The notes under the pieces: model-generated | Told to the model about the DNA's origin: nothing | Databases searched by the model: none | The model's input: only the letters and a program-made list of their open reading frames with translations | From: CAVSUZ01 sp963834715 | Lineage (GTDB): Bacteria > Pseudomonadota > Alphaproteobacteria > Acetobacterales > Acetobacteraceae | Length of the DNA stretch: 64,000 nt | Assembly: GCA_963834715.1 (NCBI GenBank) | Contig: CAWIDE010000035.1 | Span: forward strand, 1 to 64,000 | Direction: 5' to 3' | Translations under genes and position numbers: made by a program | In this document: positions 34,418 to 44,132 of the stretch, in pieces | How positions within the stretch are numbered: the stretch's first letter is position 1 | Layout of the letters: each line of letters starts with the position of its first letter

Positions 34418-35818
34418 ATGACGAGGCGCAGGCGGCGTTCGGATCGGTCTGGTCGGGCGCCATTGTTCTCACCAGGTCGTCCGACGGTGGCAGGACGCGA
34501 AGTGCAGCGACAGTTCTGGGCGGCGGTCGCGACAGGCATGGCGAGTGAAGACGCTGCAGTACAAGGTGGTATGTCGCAGGCTGTAGGAACAAGATTGTTC
34601 CGAGAGGCAGGCGGCATGCCACCAGCGATGTTTCGGCCATCGGCGAAGTCGCCGTCCGGCCGGTATCTCTCATTTGCGGAGCGGGAGGAGATTGCACTTC
34701 TTCGAGTGCAAGGCTGCTCCATGCGGGAGATTGCACGCCGGCTCGGACGAGCAGCTTCAACGATCTCCCGGGAGTTGCGGCGCAATGCTGCCACCCGGAG
34801 CGGCGGACTGGAGTATCGCGCGATGACGGCGCAATGGCATGCCGAGCGATCTGCTCGCCGCCCAAAGCAGGCGAAGCTTGCGCTCAACGCGGCATTGCGA
34901 ACCTATGTGCAGGAACGATTGGCAGGCGTCGTCGTCGCTCCGAGTGGGGCTCCTGTTCCCGGCCCGGCTGTGCGCTGGAAAGGCCGCCGGTATGGACCGC
35001 GGAAGCATCGGCGGTGGGCAAACGCCTGGAGTCCGGAGCAGATTGCTCGCCGCCTACCGGTCGACTTTCCGGACGATGAAAGCATGCGCATCAGCCACGA
35101 AGCCATCTATCAAGCGCTGTTCATTCAAGGTCGCGGTGCGTTGCGCCGCGAGCTGACGGCCTGTTTGCGCACCGGGCGGGCGTTGCGGATGCCGCGGGCG
35201 CGCACGCGCGAGCGAGGCAAGGGCTTCATCTCTCCCGAAATCATGATCAGCCAGCGTTTGGCGGAAGCCGCTGATCGCGCCGTGCCGGGCCACTGGGAAG
35301 GAGACCTCATCCTGGGCCTTGGCAGTTCCGCAATTGGCACCTTGGTGGAGCGTATGACGCGCTTCACCCTGCTGCTCCACCTGCCGCGCATGACGGGCCA
35401 TGGGTACGGGGCTCGGGTAAAGAATGGCCCCGCACTTGCCGGACATGGTGCGGAGGCGGTGCGCGATGCTATTACTCGAACGATCATCAGTTTGCCTGAG
35501 CAACTGCGTCGGTCGCTGGCTTGGGATCAAGGAGCTGAGATGGCTCAGCACGCACGCCTGAAAATCGACGCTGGTATCCAGGTTTATTTCTGCGATCCTC
35601 ATAGCCCATGGCAGCGCGGCAGCAACGAGAACACCAACGGACTGCTGCGCCAGTATTTTCCAAAAGGCACCGATCTCAGCATGCATAGCGCCGACGAGAT
35701 TGCGGCCGTGGCGGCTGCCCTCAACACAAGGCCCCGAAAGACGCTGGCTTGGAAAACGCCGGCAGAGGCGTTTGACCAATTGCTCATATCGGCCGTGTCA
35801 AGCGAAGTCCGGAACTGA
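34418..35818 (+). CDS. IS30-family transposase
   Basis: 466 residues. N-terminal HTH_38 domain (YLSFAEREEIALLRVQGCSM, then IARRLGRAASTISRELRRN, about residues 85-125) and a DDE core: GHWEGDLILG (Asp), LAWDQGAEMA (Asp) and WQRGSNENTNGLLRQYFPKG (Glu). Appears complete, with an extra ~80-residue N-terminal segment seen in some longer IS30 members. It binds the element's ends and inserts it with short duplications. Confidence 0.93.
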   Translation: MTRRRRRSDRSGRAPLFSPGRPTVAGREVQRQFWAAVATGMASEDAAVQGGMSQAVGTRLFREAGGMPPAMFRPSAKSPSGRYLSFAEREEIALLRVQGCSMREIARRLGRAASTISRELRRNAATRSGGLEYRAMTAQWHAERSARRPKQAKLALNAALRTYVQERLAGVVVAPSGAPVPGPAVRWKGRRYGPRKHRRWANAWSPEQIARRLPVDFPDDESMRISHEAIYQALFIQGRGALRRELTACLRTGRALRMPRARTRERGKGFISPEIMISQRLAEAADRAVPGHWEGDLILGLGSSAIGTLVERMTRFTLLLHLPRMTGHGYGARVKNGPALAGHGAEAVRDAITRTIISLPEQLRRSLAWDQGAEMAQHARLKIDAGIQVYFCDPHSPWQRGSNENTNGLLRQYFPKGTDLSMHSADEIAAVAAALNTRPRKTLAWKTPAEAFDQLLISAVSSEVRN

Positions 35819-36304
35819 TCCCCCGTGTTGCCTCAGGACGGGAAGTTACCGTGGCTTCGGATGTCGCTGTCCGGATCTAAAATTCAAATTGCATTCCTTG
35901 GTGAGATCAAGAGGACCATTCCTTGGAGCCGACCTGCCTTCGGCAGAGCGCCGGGCGCAGGTCTTGTCCAGGATGCCGCTTGCGGCACCGGCGCGCAGCG
36001 CCGGCTTGTCCTGGACGAGACCGAGCACGGCGCTATGCTTCTCCAGGTTGGGCCACCAGCACCGTCGAAACCTGCGACGCCTAATCGCACAGTTCCGGTG
36101 ATACCGGGAATCGAAATGAAATAGTCGAGGATCCGCTGTTTATCCGAACGCGCCGCACCTCGATATCTTTCCTTGATTTGCCTCCAAGAGCTCGGCCCGC
36201 ACTCGACCGTAGCTGGTATCTGTCACAGTGAGGCAACGCGCAGTCGGTTTCCGATGTCGCTGAGAGACCAATAAAGATCTGTTGCGACGATCAGTTGAAT
36301 CCAC
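35819..36304. other. 3' segment of the IS30 element
   Basis: Lies between the transposase and right end. A plus-strand frame of 99 residues (35825-36124) reads MLPQDGKLPWLRMSLSGSK and ends PVIPGIEMK; no family recognised. The centre (35960-36020) has a loose palindrome, CTTGTCCAGGA...TCCTGGACGAG. It may be a passenger remnant. Confidence 0.35.
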
Positions 36305-37510
36305 CATGTAGCCGAGCACTCTTGTGATGGCGATTGACGAACATGCATGAGCAGCGGGGTAGCTCGGATGGTTTGGCGTCGTGAATAACGGCTTCACGTC
36401 CGGATCGAGTTGGAATGGCCGAATCGCCCAGTAGGTATATTTGGCATCCCAGCAGGCAATCCCTGCATCATATAGGGTAACAAACGGCAGAACGAATGCG
36501 CGCGCAGCGCGCGGCGGATCTCCATCCAGGCGGTATTCGAGTGTTTTTTTACTGAGCTGCTCGTTCCAGTATTGGTGTGCGCGCAGTCCGCCTACGGCCG
36601 CTTCCCAGAACATGGCCTCGCTGTTGGTAAGCGGCGTACGATGGAAATTCTTCAGCTCGGCCAGCTCTGCAGCCTTTTGTGGCGAATTGTACGGGACCGG
36701 AGGTCCTGGCCGAAACTCCGATGGCGACGAGAGGACCCACGGTTTCCACGTGCCTGCCATGGGGAGAATGGGGTTTGTGCCACGCCATAGGCCGGGCCCG
36801 ACCGGCACTTTGCCGGTCCACTTGGCATCGGTGCCATCCGTTTTGCCGCGTTCGATAACCAGCACGGCGACATGTTTTCCGAGCGCCATGCCGGCGGTTA
36901 CGTCGCTCGGGTAGTTGACCCCGGCGATCGCGCGGGACTGCGCGGCTTCCTGCGCTTTACTCCGGAAGAATGCGGCACGATCCGGAAAGACGTAAGCCAG
37001 CACCTCGGAGGCTGCTCCAGCGGCAACGGCATGGGCGGATGGGTAAGACGGATACGACGGGTTTGGGATGACGGTAGTCAGATCATTTTTTGCCGCGCTC
37101 GGATGCGCGCGATTGTAGGCGTAGGCGCTATCCCAGGCGGCAATCATCGCATCATAGATGGCGATGTGCATGAGCGAAAGGTCGCGGACGGAAAGCTGCC
37201 AGGGCACACCGTTCTTTAGTAGCTCGGTTACCATAAGCTCGCTCCAGCGGTAGGAAGGCGAGCCGGTATCCCAGTAAGCGATGACATCGAGTGCCGCTTG
37301 GTCACGCTTGGCTGCGAGTTGTGTGAGCTGGTCAAGTTCCTGCGCGGTTGTGGTGGCATCTGGTGGAGGTGGGAGTCGGTAGTCCCGGCCTGAGGAAATG
37401 ACCCAGGTTTTCCAGGTGCCTGCCTGCGGTTCCATGGGCGCGTTCTGGCCAGCGTAGGCGGTTGGCAAGCCGGATAGTACGAGAACAACGGCCAATGTGA
37501 TGGTCCGCAT

Positions 37511-37806
37511 GGCGTCCTCCCCTGCTTCAGGACCCCGGGTCACGCCGGGTGTACGCGACCTATCCGGCGCGGGATTGGGGTCTCGGAGCAGCTAATTTCT
37601 GCTATGAGATCTGGACGTGTCTTGCGGTTTTTATATGCCAGGCTACTCCCGGCGGTCCACCCTTTTTTACTTAGCGCTTCAGAGTTTGCTGCCCGCTTCA
37701 ATGGTTTTCGCGCGGTGGTTCGGTAGCCACCACCTCCCGATGCGAGGCGGCGATTGCTCCGCCAGGAACCAGGAACCCGGGCCAGCAGGCGAAGTGGCCG
37801 ACTGGG
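37511..37806. other. Intergenic region before haloperoxidase gene
   Basis: No gene supported. It contains the upstream region of the haloperoxidase gene and a hairpin near 37719-37737 (GGTGG...CCACC), possibly a terminator for the converging side; no T-run follows clearly. Confidence 0.3.
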
Positions 37807-38772
37807 CTAAAGAATCTCCATGCGCAGAACCTTCGCACTCCTCACGATCCCATCTGGCGGGGGCGCCGTTTGCCCGCCATCCGTCGTGACATAAGCTACG
37901 CGCCCACGCTCGCCAGGAAGCCGGCTCCACGCGGCGCTTGTTGGCCCGAGCAAAAGCTCATCCATCGGCTCGCCAGCCATGGTGCGCAGCGGTCCGGCGT
38001 CAGGCTCAAGCGGAATGCTATCGATCTTGTTCTCGCGATGGGCGGTCACGTACACAACGGCCGCATCCTCATCGATGCAGAAGTCGTCGGCCAGCCGCCC
38101 GTTGGCGACCAACTCCGGCTCGCCGGCTGGATCGTAAGTTTCAGGATCGACGCGCACCCGCATGAACAGCTTCTGTCCCGTTGAAGTATAGTAGAGCCAA
38201 TTGCTCTTTGCGCCGTAATGTACGCCATTGATGCCAGGTACAGGTGGCGGGGGAAGCCCGCTGTCAACATGCGCCATGCTGTCGTGCTGCAACCAGATCC
38301 TGGCTTCGACCTTGCCATCAGGTGTGAAGTCCATCCGCCAGACCAGCCCCGCAAAGCAATCGGCGGCAAGAATGATCCCGGGTGTAAGCGCGCAACACCC
38401 ATTCAACGCGCGCGCCGCCTTGGGCAAGGCGAAGATCAACTCTGGGTTGGCCGGTTGGCCGGGCCTCCACCCGCGCAAGTCGAGACGATGCAAATAGTTC
38501 TCGTGGGTTGTGTAACCGTTGCCTGTGCAGATGATGAAGACTTCTGGCTCGAGTTCGACGATTCCCGTCGCGAGCTCCTCGAAGATGTGCAGCAGCATGG
38601 GATCGACCTGCGCGTCAGGGTGCGGCGGGGGTAAATACCAGAGCTCTTTGCGCATCGCGGCAGTGATGAGCATGGAATTGTCGCGGCGAACGACCAGGTT
38701 CTCCAGGAAGAAGTGTGGAAGAAACGATGCAGCGACGGAGAGCCTGGCCTGCGGTTCCGACTGGTGTGACAT
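37807..38772 (-). CDS. SMP-30/gluconolactonase-like beta-propeller protein
   Basis: 321 residues, no signal peptide. The opening ASFLPHFFLENLVVRRDNSM, then ALTPGIILAADCFAGLVWRM, GINGVHYGAKSNWLYYTST and DDFCIDEDAAVVYVTAHREN follow the repeated blade pattern of SMP-30/strictosidine-synthase-like propellers, with Asn/Asp positions able to bind a divalent metal. A lactonase or related hydrolase is likely; substrate unknown. Confidence 0.7.
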   Translation of the reverse strand: MSHQSEPQARLSVAASFLPHFFLENLVVRRDNSMLITAAMRKELWYLPPPHPDAQVDPMLLHIFEELATGIVELEPEVFIICTGNGYTTHENYLHRLDLRGWRPGQPANPELIFALPKAARALNGCCALTPGIILAADCFAGLVWRMDFTPDGKVEARIWLQHDSMAHVDSGLPPPPVPGINGVHYGAKSNWLYYTSTGQKLFMRVRVDPETYDPAGEPELVANGRLADDFCIDEDAAVVYVTAHRENKIDSIPLEPDAGPLRTMAGEPMDELLLGPTSAAWSRLPGERGRVAYVTTDGGQTAPPPDGIVRSAKVLRMEIL

Positions 38773-39020
38773 TATCTATCTCCGCTGGCACTTGTGAGAG
38801 GGAAGAGGTTGTCGGGATCGCCAAAGACCATTTCTTGATAGCGGCCGAACGTTCCAAAATCAGATTGCTCGCGCATATCCTGGTCTCTCGTTGCCCAGGC
38901 TTGGTCAAGAGGGGCGGACGATCAGGTGCGTGGGACCGTGCCACTCAAAGCGAACCTATGATCGAACGTGTTGCTTGGCTCTCCGTTCAGGATCTGATCG
39001 CGATGCGAACTGATGTCGCC

Positions 39021-40725
39021 TTACCGCCCCGGCCGGGCCGATGGATTGGGAGTCGCCGCCTCGGCCTCGGCTTTCAGGTCCGGATAGAGCGAGGTCAGGG
39101 CCAGCAGCACGCCGTTGGTCCAGCCGAATCCGATCTGTGTAGTGTATTCGCCACCCCTGCCAGCATCGCCGCCCGTGGTGGTGACATCGTATTTTTCCAC
39201 CAGCTTGGCTTCCTGCTCATAACCGGCGATCGTCTTGCGTACCCAGCGCGAACCGATCTCCTTTGCCAAGCCATCGAACCCATAGGCGCGCAGGCCCTCA
39301 ACGGCGATCCATTGCAGTGGCGCCCAGCCATTCGGCAGATCCCATTGTTGGCCGCTATCGATCAACGTTGTCGCCAGACCACCGGGCTCCAGCAGCTTGT
39401 CGCGTACCGGTACTGGCGACGACGGCCGCCTGATGCGACGACGCGATGTGCGCGAACAAAGGACAAAGCGTGGCCGCGGTCAGGGTGTCGATCTGCCGAT
39501 TGGCCGGCCACAGATAGTCGGTGAACGCACCGAGGCGCTCGTTCCACATCAGGCGGCGGATGGCACTCGCGCGGCGTTCCGCCCGCTCGTTGAAATCGCG
39601 GGCGCGTTGCACATCGCCTCGCAGACTATAGCCGCGCGCCAACGTCTGTTCGAGGTGTACGAGCAGCGCGTTGAGATCGACTGGCACGATCTCGAGCGTG
39701 CGGACCGTGGCCAGCGTCTTCCCGTCGGCCAGCCAGCGGGAGCTGAAATCCCAGCCGGTTTCCGCCGAGGCGCGCAGATCGCGCCAAACGAGCCCCTTCG
39801 GCCGGTTGGAATGCACCGCGGTTTCCACGTCTTCCTTGTAGGATTCGTCGCGCGGGGCCGCGCGTGCATCCCAATAGCGATTGAGCAGCGTGCCGTCAGA
39901 TAAGCGAACGACGTGCCGGAACGCGTGGCCCGCGGGGGTCGTCGTGGCGCCCTGCATCCAGTAGTCGTATTCCGCCTGCAGTTGCGACAGATAGGAGCGC
40001 ACCACGCTGGTACCGTCATGCTCTGCGATCAGGGCGACCATGAACGAGAAGAACGGCGGTTGTGATCTGCTCAGGTAGTAGCTTCGGTTACCATTCGGCA
40101 CATGGCCGTACCGGGCAATTTCCTCGGCGAAGTCCTTAAGCATATCGACGGCGAGTGCGTGTTGTCCATCCTGGATCAAGCCGAGCATGGTGAAATAGGA
40201 GTCCCAGTAGTAAACCTCGCGAAAGCGGCCACCAGGAACGACATAGGGAAACGGGAGCGGTAGCAGCGTGGAGAATGCCGGCACGGTCCGGTCTGACTGG
40301 ATCAGCACTGGCCACAGGCCGTGTACATAGTCCAGAAGTTTTGTGCCTGGAGTTGCGGTGCGGACGGTGGGGCCCGGCGGTTCCGGCGTGGGGCTGAAGT
40401 GCTGCCGCACGAACGCACCCAGATTGAAGCCGGTTGTTGCGTTCTGTGCCAGGTAGTCGTGCATGATCGTCGCCGGCGGGGCAGCCGGTACCAGATCGGG
40501 AAAGGTCTTACTATCGGGGAAGATCCCTGCCAGCTCCACCGCCCCGTACAGCGGACCATACTCTATCGATGGCGGCGTGGTGTCGATCGATGCACCGGGT
40601 TGCGCCAGAACGGACCCGCTGAGCAGAAAGAGCGCGGCGGTAAAGGAGGCGATGAGGATGTTAGAAAGGCTGCGCCGCCGTTGATGCGCGGCTTCTGCGC
40701 GGTGGGCGATTGCGTCATCAGCCAT
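39021..40725 (-). pseudogene. treA: Periplasmic trehalase (GH37) with a frameshift
   Basis: Starts MADDAIAHRAEAAHQRRRS at 40725 and includes a hydrophobic export segment (ILIASFTAALFLLSGSVLA). Trehalase signature 1, PGGRFREVYYWDSYFTMLGL, and the conserved RYWDARAAPRDESYKED are in this frame. Around 39405 a one-base indel shifts the frame; signature 2, QWDLPNGWAPLQW, and the C-terminus (GRGGEYTTQIGFGWTNGVLL) follow in the next frame to 39021. As written the enzyme, which splits trehalose to two glucoses, would be truncated before the second signature. Confidence 0.85.
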
Positions 40726-40773
40726 GGGCGTCCCTCCGCGAGCATTCATTCTTTGTCACGTCTAAACTCATAT

Positions 40774-40859
40774 TTTAACACGAAAGGCCACAAAGGACCG
40801 CAAAGAAGTCAAGTGCCGGCATGACCGGACAGCCCATCTTCATGGCCTTTTGTGTTAAA
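40774..40859. terminator. Long inverted repeat between trehalase and pmbA genes
   Basis: TTTAACACGAAAGGCCA (40774-40790) pairs with TGGCCTTTTGTGTTAAA (40843-40859), 16 of 17 positions, with a 52-bp loop that includes CCGGCATGACCGG. It follows the end of pmbA and could stop its transcript or be an extragenic repeat. Confidence 0.45.
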
Positions 40860-40909
40860 TTTTGCGGTTTGCCTGGATCGCCACGCCGCGTCGCGGCTCG
40901 CGATGACGA

Positions 40910-42241
40910 TCACGCCCCGGCCAGAGTCATCCCCTCCACTCGAACCGTCGGCGAATCGGTCCCATAACGGAAGCGCAGGTCGTTGGCCGGCGTGAGATGC
41001 GCGAACATCTCGATCAAGTTGCCGGCAATAGTAATCTCCGCAACCGGTTCGGCGATGGCACCATCGCGAATCATAAATCCGGCAGCACCGCGGCTATAGT
41101 CTCCGGTGATTCCATTAATGCCCATGCCGATCATCTCGGTGACGTACAGCCCAAGCTTGATATCGGCCATCAACTGCTGAGGCGTCAACGAGCGAGGCGC
41201 GAGATAAATGTTGCTAGGCCCCGGAGACGGCGGGCCGCCGGTACCGCGGGCGGCGTGGCCGTTGGAGCGCAAACGAAGTTGGCGTGCGGAGCGGCTGTCC
41301 AATAGCCACGTGGTTAACACGCCGTCGTCGATCAGGCGGCAGGGCACGGTAGGTGTGCCCTCGCCGTCGAACACGCGGGAGCGTAGGCCGCGCACGCGGT
41401 GAGGGTCCTCATGGACCGTAATACCCGGGACAAACACGCGTTCGTTCAGCTTGTCCTTGAGAAACGAGGTGCCGCGCGCGATGCTGGCGCCGTTGATCGC
41501 GCTGGTAAGATGGCCGAGCAGGCTGCCGGCCACACGAGGGTCGTAGATGATGGGGAGACGCGCGGTGGCGGGGCGGGCAGGGTTGAGGCGCGCGACTGCC
41601 CGCTCACCGGCGCTGCGGCCGATGGCAACCGGGTCGTCCAGATCTTCGAAATAGACCGTGGTATGATAATCGTAATCGCGCTGCATGTTGGTGCCCGTAC
41701 CCGCGAGCGCGGTCGCCGAGATCGAATGGCTGGTTCGGGTCATGCTTCCGGCAAAACCGGCGGACGTCACCAGCACAGCGGTGGTGCGACCGTAGCCCGC
41801 CGCTGCGCCCTCAGAATTCGTCACCCCCTGCACCGCCAGCGCCTCCTGCTCTGCGGCGTTGGCGCGGGTCTCGAGCGCGGTGACCTCGGGTTCCGACGGA
41901 TCGTCTAGGTCGAGCGGCAGGTCGCGCGGCGGCTCGGCCGTTTCGGCGAGTCCGGCATAGGGATCGTCCGGAACGACCCGGGCCATGGCGATGGCTCGCT
42001 CGACGAGCTGCGGGAAGGCGGAAGGATCGATGGTTGTGGATGATACTATCGCGGATTTCTGACCGAGAAAGACCCTAAGACCGAGGTCCTGGCCCTCGGA
42101 ACGCTCGACATGCTCGGTCTTGCCGAGGCGGAGCTGAACGGAGAGCGAAGTGCCGGCGATTAGGACCGCATCGGCGGCGTCAGCTCCGGCGGCGCGGGCG
42201 CGGGAGACGAGGTCGTGTAGGAGGGTGAGATGGTCGGTCAT
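40910..42241 (-). CDS. pmbA: TldD/PmbA-family metalloprotease subunit
   Basis: 443 residues, matching PmbA (TldE). PmbA pairs with TldD as a protease that matures or degrades small peptides such as microcins and CcdA-like antitoxins. The N-terminal domain (GLRVFLGQKSAIVSSTTID) and the C-terminal PmbA barrel (INGITGDYSRGAAGFMIRDG, EPVAEITIAGNLIEMFAHL) are complete. PmbA normally lacks the HExxxH zinc site found in TldD, and none is seen here. The start overlaps the toxin-like gene upstream by 4 bp. Confidence 0.92.
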   Translation of the reverse strand: MTDHLTLLHDLVSRARAAGADAADAVLIAGTSLSVQLRLGKTEHVERSEGQDLGLRVFLGQKSAIVSSTTIDPSAFPQLVERAIAMARVVPDDPYAGLAETAEPPRDLPLDLDDPSEPEVTALETRANAAEQEALAVQGVTNSEGAAAGYGRTTAVLVTSAGFAGSMTRTSHSISATALAGTGTNMQRDYDYHTTVYFEDLDDPVAIGRSAGERAVARLNPARPATARLPIIYDPRVAGSLLGHLTSAINGASIARGTSFLKDKLNERVFVPGITVHEDPHRVRGLRSRVFDGEGTPTVPCRLIDDGVLTTWLLDSRSARQLRLRSNGHAARGTGGPPSPGPSNIYLAPRSLTPQQLMADIKLGLYVTEMIGMGINGITGDYSRGAAGFMIRDGAIAEPVAEITIAGNLIEMFAHLTPANDLRFRYGTDSPTVRVEGMTLAGA

Positions 42242-42603
42242 ATTAAGGGGTCAGTGGTCGGCGGGGGTACGGGTTGTGGGTGGCCGATGAAGCGGCATAC
42301 GGCCTCTGCCACACGCGAGAGGACATGTTCGGAGACGCGCCCCAATCGTTTGGCAACGAGGCTGACATGCAGCGTGAAGATATGGTCCGTGCGGACCCAG
42401 CTTGCGACGGGCAGGGTGCCAGCCACAAGTTCAGCCGCTCCAACTGCGAATGCGTTCTGGTGATAACTCCGAGAGGTCACCGGAAGGGCTATGAAATCTC
42501 CCTGTGCATCGCACGAGGTCAGAGCAACGATACGATGCCGTTTGCTGCTCGTTAGATCGGTGTACGGATAAATCACGAGCAACAAATCCCCCCGACTAAA
42601 CAT
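42238..42603 (-). CDS. PemK/MazF-family toxin-like endoribonuclease
   Basis: 121 residues from MFSRGDLLLVIYPYTDLTSS. The RGDLLLV..P..D opening, KRHRIVALT and FIALPVTSR match the MazF/PemK beta-barrel, whose members cut mRNA. It overlaps its probable antitoxin upstream by 8 bp and pmbA downstream by 4 bp, so toxin, antitoxin and a protease subunit are translationally linked. The first ATG of the open frame is earlier, but this start matches the family. Confidence 0.8.
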   Translation of the reverse strand: MFSRGDLLLVIYPYTDLTSSKRHRIVALTSCDAQGDFIALPVTSRSYHQNAFAVGAAELVAGTLPVASWVRTDHIFTLHVSLVAKRLGRVSEHVLSRVAEAVCRFIGHPQPVPPPTTDPLI

Positions 42604-42790
42604 TGTCCCAGACCTGATCCTCCGGATTATCCCAGAGGTGGCGCATGGCAACCTGTTGCGCGTCCATCAAATCGCGCAATGCGGCGCGTTCAGCTTGCGC
42701 CCGCAGGAATAGCACGAAATCCAATGCCTCCTTAATCAACGGCTCGGGCAGATCCTTGGCGGCCTCGTACAGCCGCTCGGCTACGCTCAT
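42596..42790 (-). CDS. Antitoxin-like protein (DUF2281-type)
   Basis: 64 residues: MSVAERLYEAAKDLPEPLIK then EALDFVLFLRAQAERAAL. This helical 'LPEPL..EVLDFV.FL' pattern is common in small antitoxins paired with PemK/MazF or PIN toxins. It overlaps the toxin gene by 8 bp. Probably neutralises the toxin by binding it. Confidence 0.75.
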   Translation of the reverse strand: MSVAERLYEAAKDLPEPLIKEALDFVLFLRAQAERAALRDLMDAQQVAMRHLWDNPEDQVWDNV

Positions 42791-42804
42791 CGCGAAGCCC
42801 CTTT

Positions 42805-44070
42805 CTACGCTGCCAGCATTCCGGCGATTTCCCCCAGGGCGAGGACGCGCTCCGCGGGGCCAAGGACAGCAAGTGTCGGGGCGGCGCGGAAGTGGCGAGC
42901 GGCGGCACGCTGGATGTCCTCCGGCGTGATAGCGTTAAGCCTCGCCACGGTCTCCTGGGTCGGAATGACCCGACCGAACACTTGGAGCTGGCGCGCGAGC
43001 TGCTCGGTACGGCTGCCGGTGCTTTCCAGCGACATCAACAGGCTGGCCTTTACCTGGGCGCGGGCGCGGGCCAGCTCGGGTTCCGTTACCTCGCGCTGGA
43101 TCTTGTGCAGCTCGTCGAGCGTGACAGGGACCACTTCCTCGGCCTCGCTTTCGCCGGTGCCGGCGTAAATGCCGAACAGGCCGCCATCCATGAACGGTGA
43201 GCTGAAGGAATAGATCGAGTAAACCAGGCCGCGCTTTTCGCGAATTTCCTGGAACAGGCGCGAAGACATTCCGCCACCGAGCACGGTCGCCAGAAGGAGC
43301 GTGGCGTAATAATCCGGGTCGGCGTAGCCGACCGAGGGGAAGCCCAGGACGACGTGCACCTGATCGAGATCGCGGGCTTCGCGGTATTCGCCGCCATGAT
43401 AGCGAGCGGGCAGCACAGGCGAGGTCTGCCTGGCCGGCAGATCGCCGAAGTGCCGCTGCACCAGCTCCAGGATGTTGTCATGCTCCAGATTGCCGGCGGC
43501 GGCGATCACCAAATTATCGGCGGCGTAATGCTTGCGCAGATAGTTGGTTAGGGTGGCGCGGGGCATATCGCGAATGCGGGCCTCGGTGCCCAGGACGGGG
43601 CGTCCGAGTGGTTGGGCGGGGTAGGCTGATTCCTGGAAATGGTCGAAAATGATGTCGTCCGGGGTATCGTTTGCCTGGCCAATTTCCTGCAGGATCACGC
43701 CGCGTTCTCGCTCCAGCTCTTCAGGCTCGAAGGTAGGATGGGTGAGGATATCGCCGATGATGTCGGCCGCGAGCGGCGTGTCCTCCTTCAGGACCTTCAC
43801 GTAGAATGCGGTCTGTTCGCGCGCGGTATAAGCGTTCAGGTGGCCCCCGACGTTTTCGATCTCCTCCGCGATCTGGGCGGCGGTACGGCGCTCGGTCCCC
43901 TTGAAGGCCATATGCTCCAGGAAATGCGAGACGCCGTTTTCCTGCTCGACCTCGTGGCGGGAGCCGGCGGCGATATAGGCGCCGAGTGAAACGGTCTCGA
44001 CCCGGTCCATCCGCTCCGTAACGACGGTCAGGCCGGAGGGAAAACGGGTCAGGCGGATAGCGTCGGACAC
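42805..44070 (-). CDS. M16-family zinc peptidase (processing peptidase-like)
   Basis: 421 residues from GTG 44070, chosen because AGGAG lies 10 bp upstream and the protein then starts like its family (SDAIRLTRFPSGLTVVTERM). The inverted zinc motif HFLEH is at residues 49-53, and the distal Glu follows in the ENVGG...HLNAYTAREQT region. Two M16 domains are present (EIREKRGLVYSIYSFSSPFM marks the second). It degrades peptides, similar to mitochondrial processing peptidase beta. Longer upstream starts would overlap the neighbouring gene. Confidence 0.9.
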   Translation of the reverse strand: MSDAIRLTRFPSGLTVVTERMDRVETVSLGAYIAAGSRHEVEQENGVSHFLEHMAFKGTERRTAAQIAEEIENVGGHLNAYTAREQTAFYVKVLKEDTPLAADIIGDILTHPTFEPEELERERGVILQEIGQANDTPDDIIFDHFQESAYPAQPLGRPVLGTEARIRDMPRATLTNYLRKHYAADNLVIAAAGNLEHDNILELVQRHFGDLPARQTSPVLPARYHGGEYREARDLDQVHVVLGFPSVGYADPDYYATLLLATVLGGGMSSRLFQEIREKRGLVYSIYSFSSPFMDGGLFGIYAGTGESEAEEVVPVTLDELHKIQREVTEPELARARAQVKASLLMSLESTGSRTEQLARQLQVFGRVIPTQETVARLNAITPEDIQRAAARHFRAAPTLAVLGPAERVLALGEIAGMLAA

Positions 44071-44132
44071 GGGTGAAATGCTCCTGGTCGAAGTCGCTTG
44101 TTTGCCGCTGATCATATTGGCGCGGCAAGGGG

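Larger units (their letters stand above)
34373..36305. mobile_element. IS30-family element with 3-bp target duplication
   Basis: 1933 bp. The ends are imperfect inverted repeats (21 of 26 positions) sharing TGGAYTCAA and TCGTCGCAACA. They are flanked by direct ATG at 34370-34372 and 36306-36308, the only duplication length tested that restores the host frame with a family-consistent sequence. IS30 elements usually duplicate 2-3 bp. About 490 bp follow the transposase gene inside the element. Confidence 0.8.
34204..37510 (-). pseudogene. Vanadium-haloperoxidase/PAP2-type gene split by IS30 element
   Basis: Starts at ATG 37510 with a signal peptide (MRTITLAVVLVLSGLPTAYA). The first part has two PAP2-type modules: PSYPSAHAV with AIAGVNYPSDVTAG, and PSYPAAHACSS. 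The third active-site motif of the second module, GESRIWAGLHFRSDINAG, lies beyond the IS at 34204-34369. Removing 34373-36305 and one ATG target copy restores a single frame of 456 residues through GY-IFPRDAAHF. Such enzymes are periplasmic phosphatases or haloperoxidases. The current 5' frame runs ~50 codons into the IS and lacks the last catalytic Arg/His. Confidence 0.85.

Noticed and set aside
38615..38944. Minus-strand frame upstream of the SMP-30-like gene
   Set aside because: Overlaps the start of the better-supported gene and its text is not protein-like.
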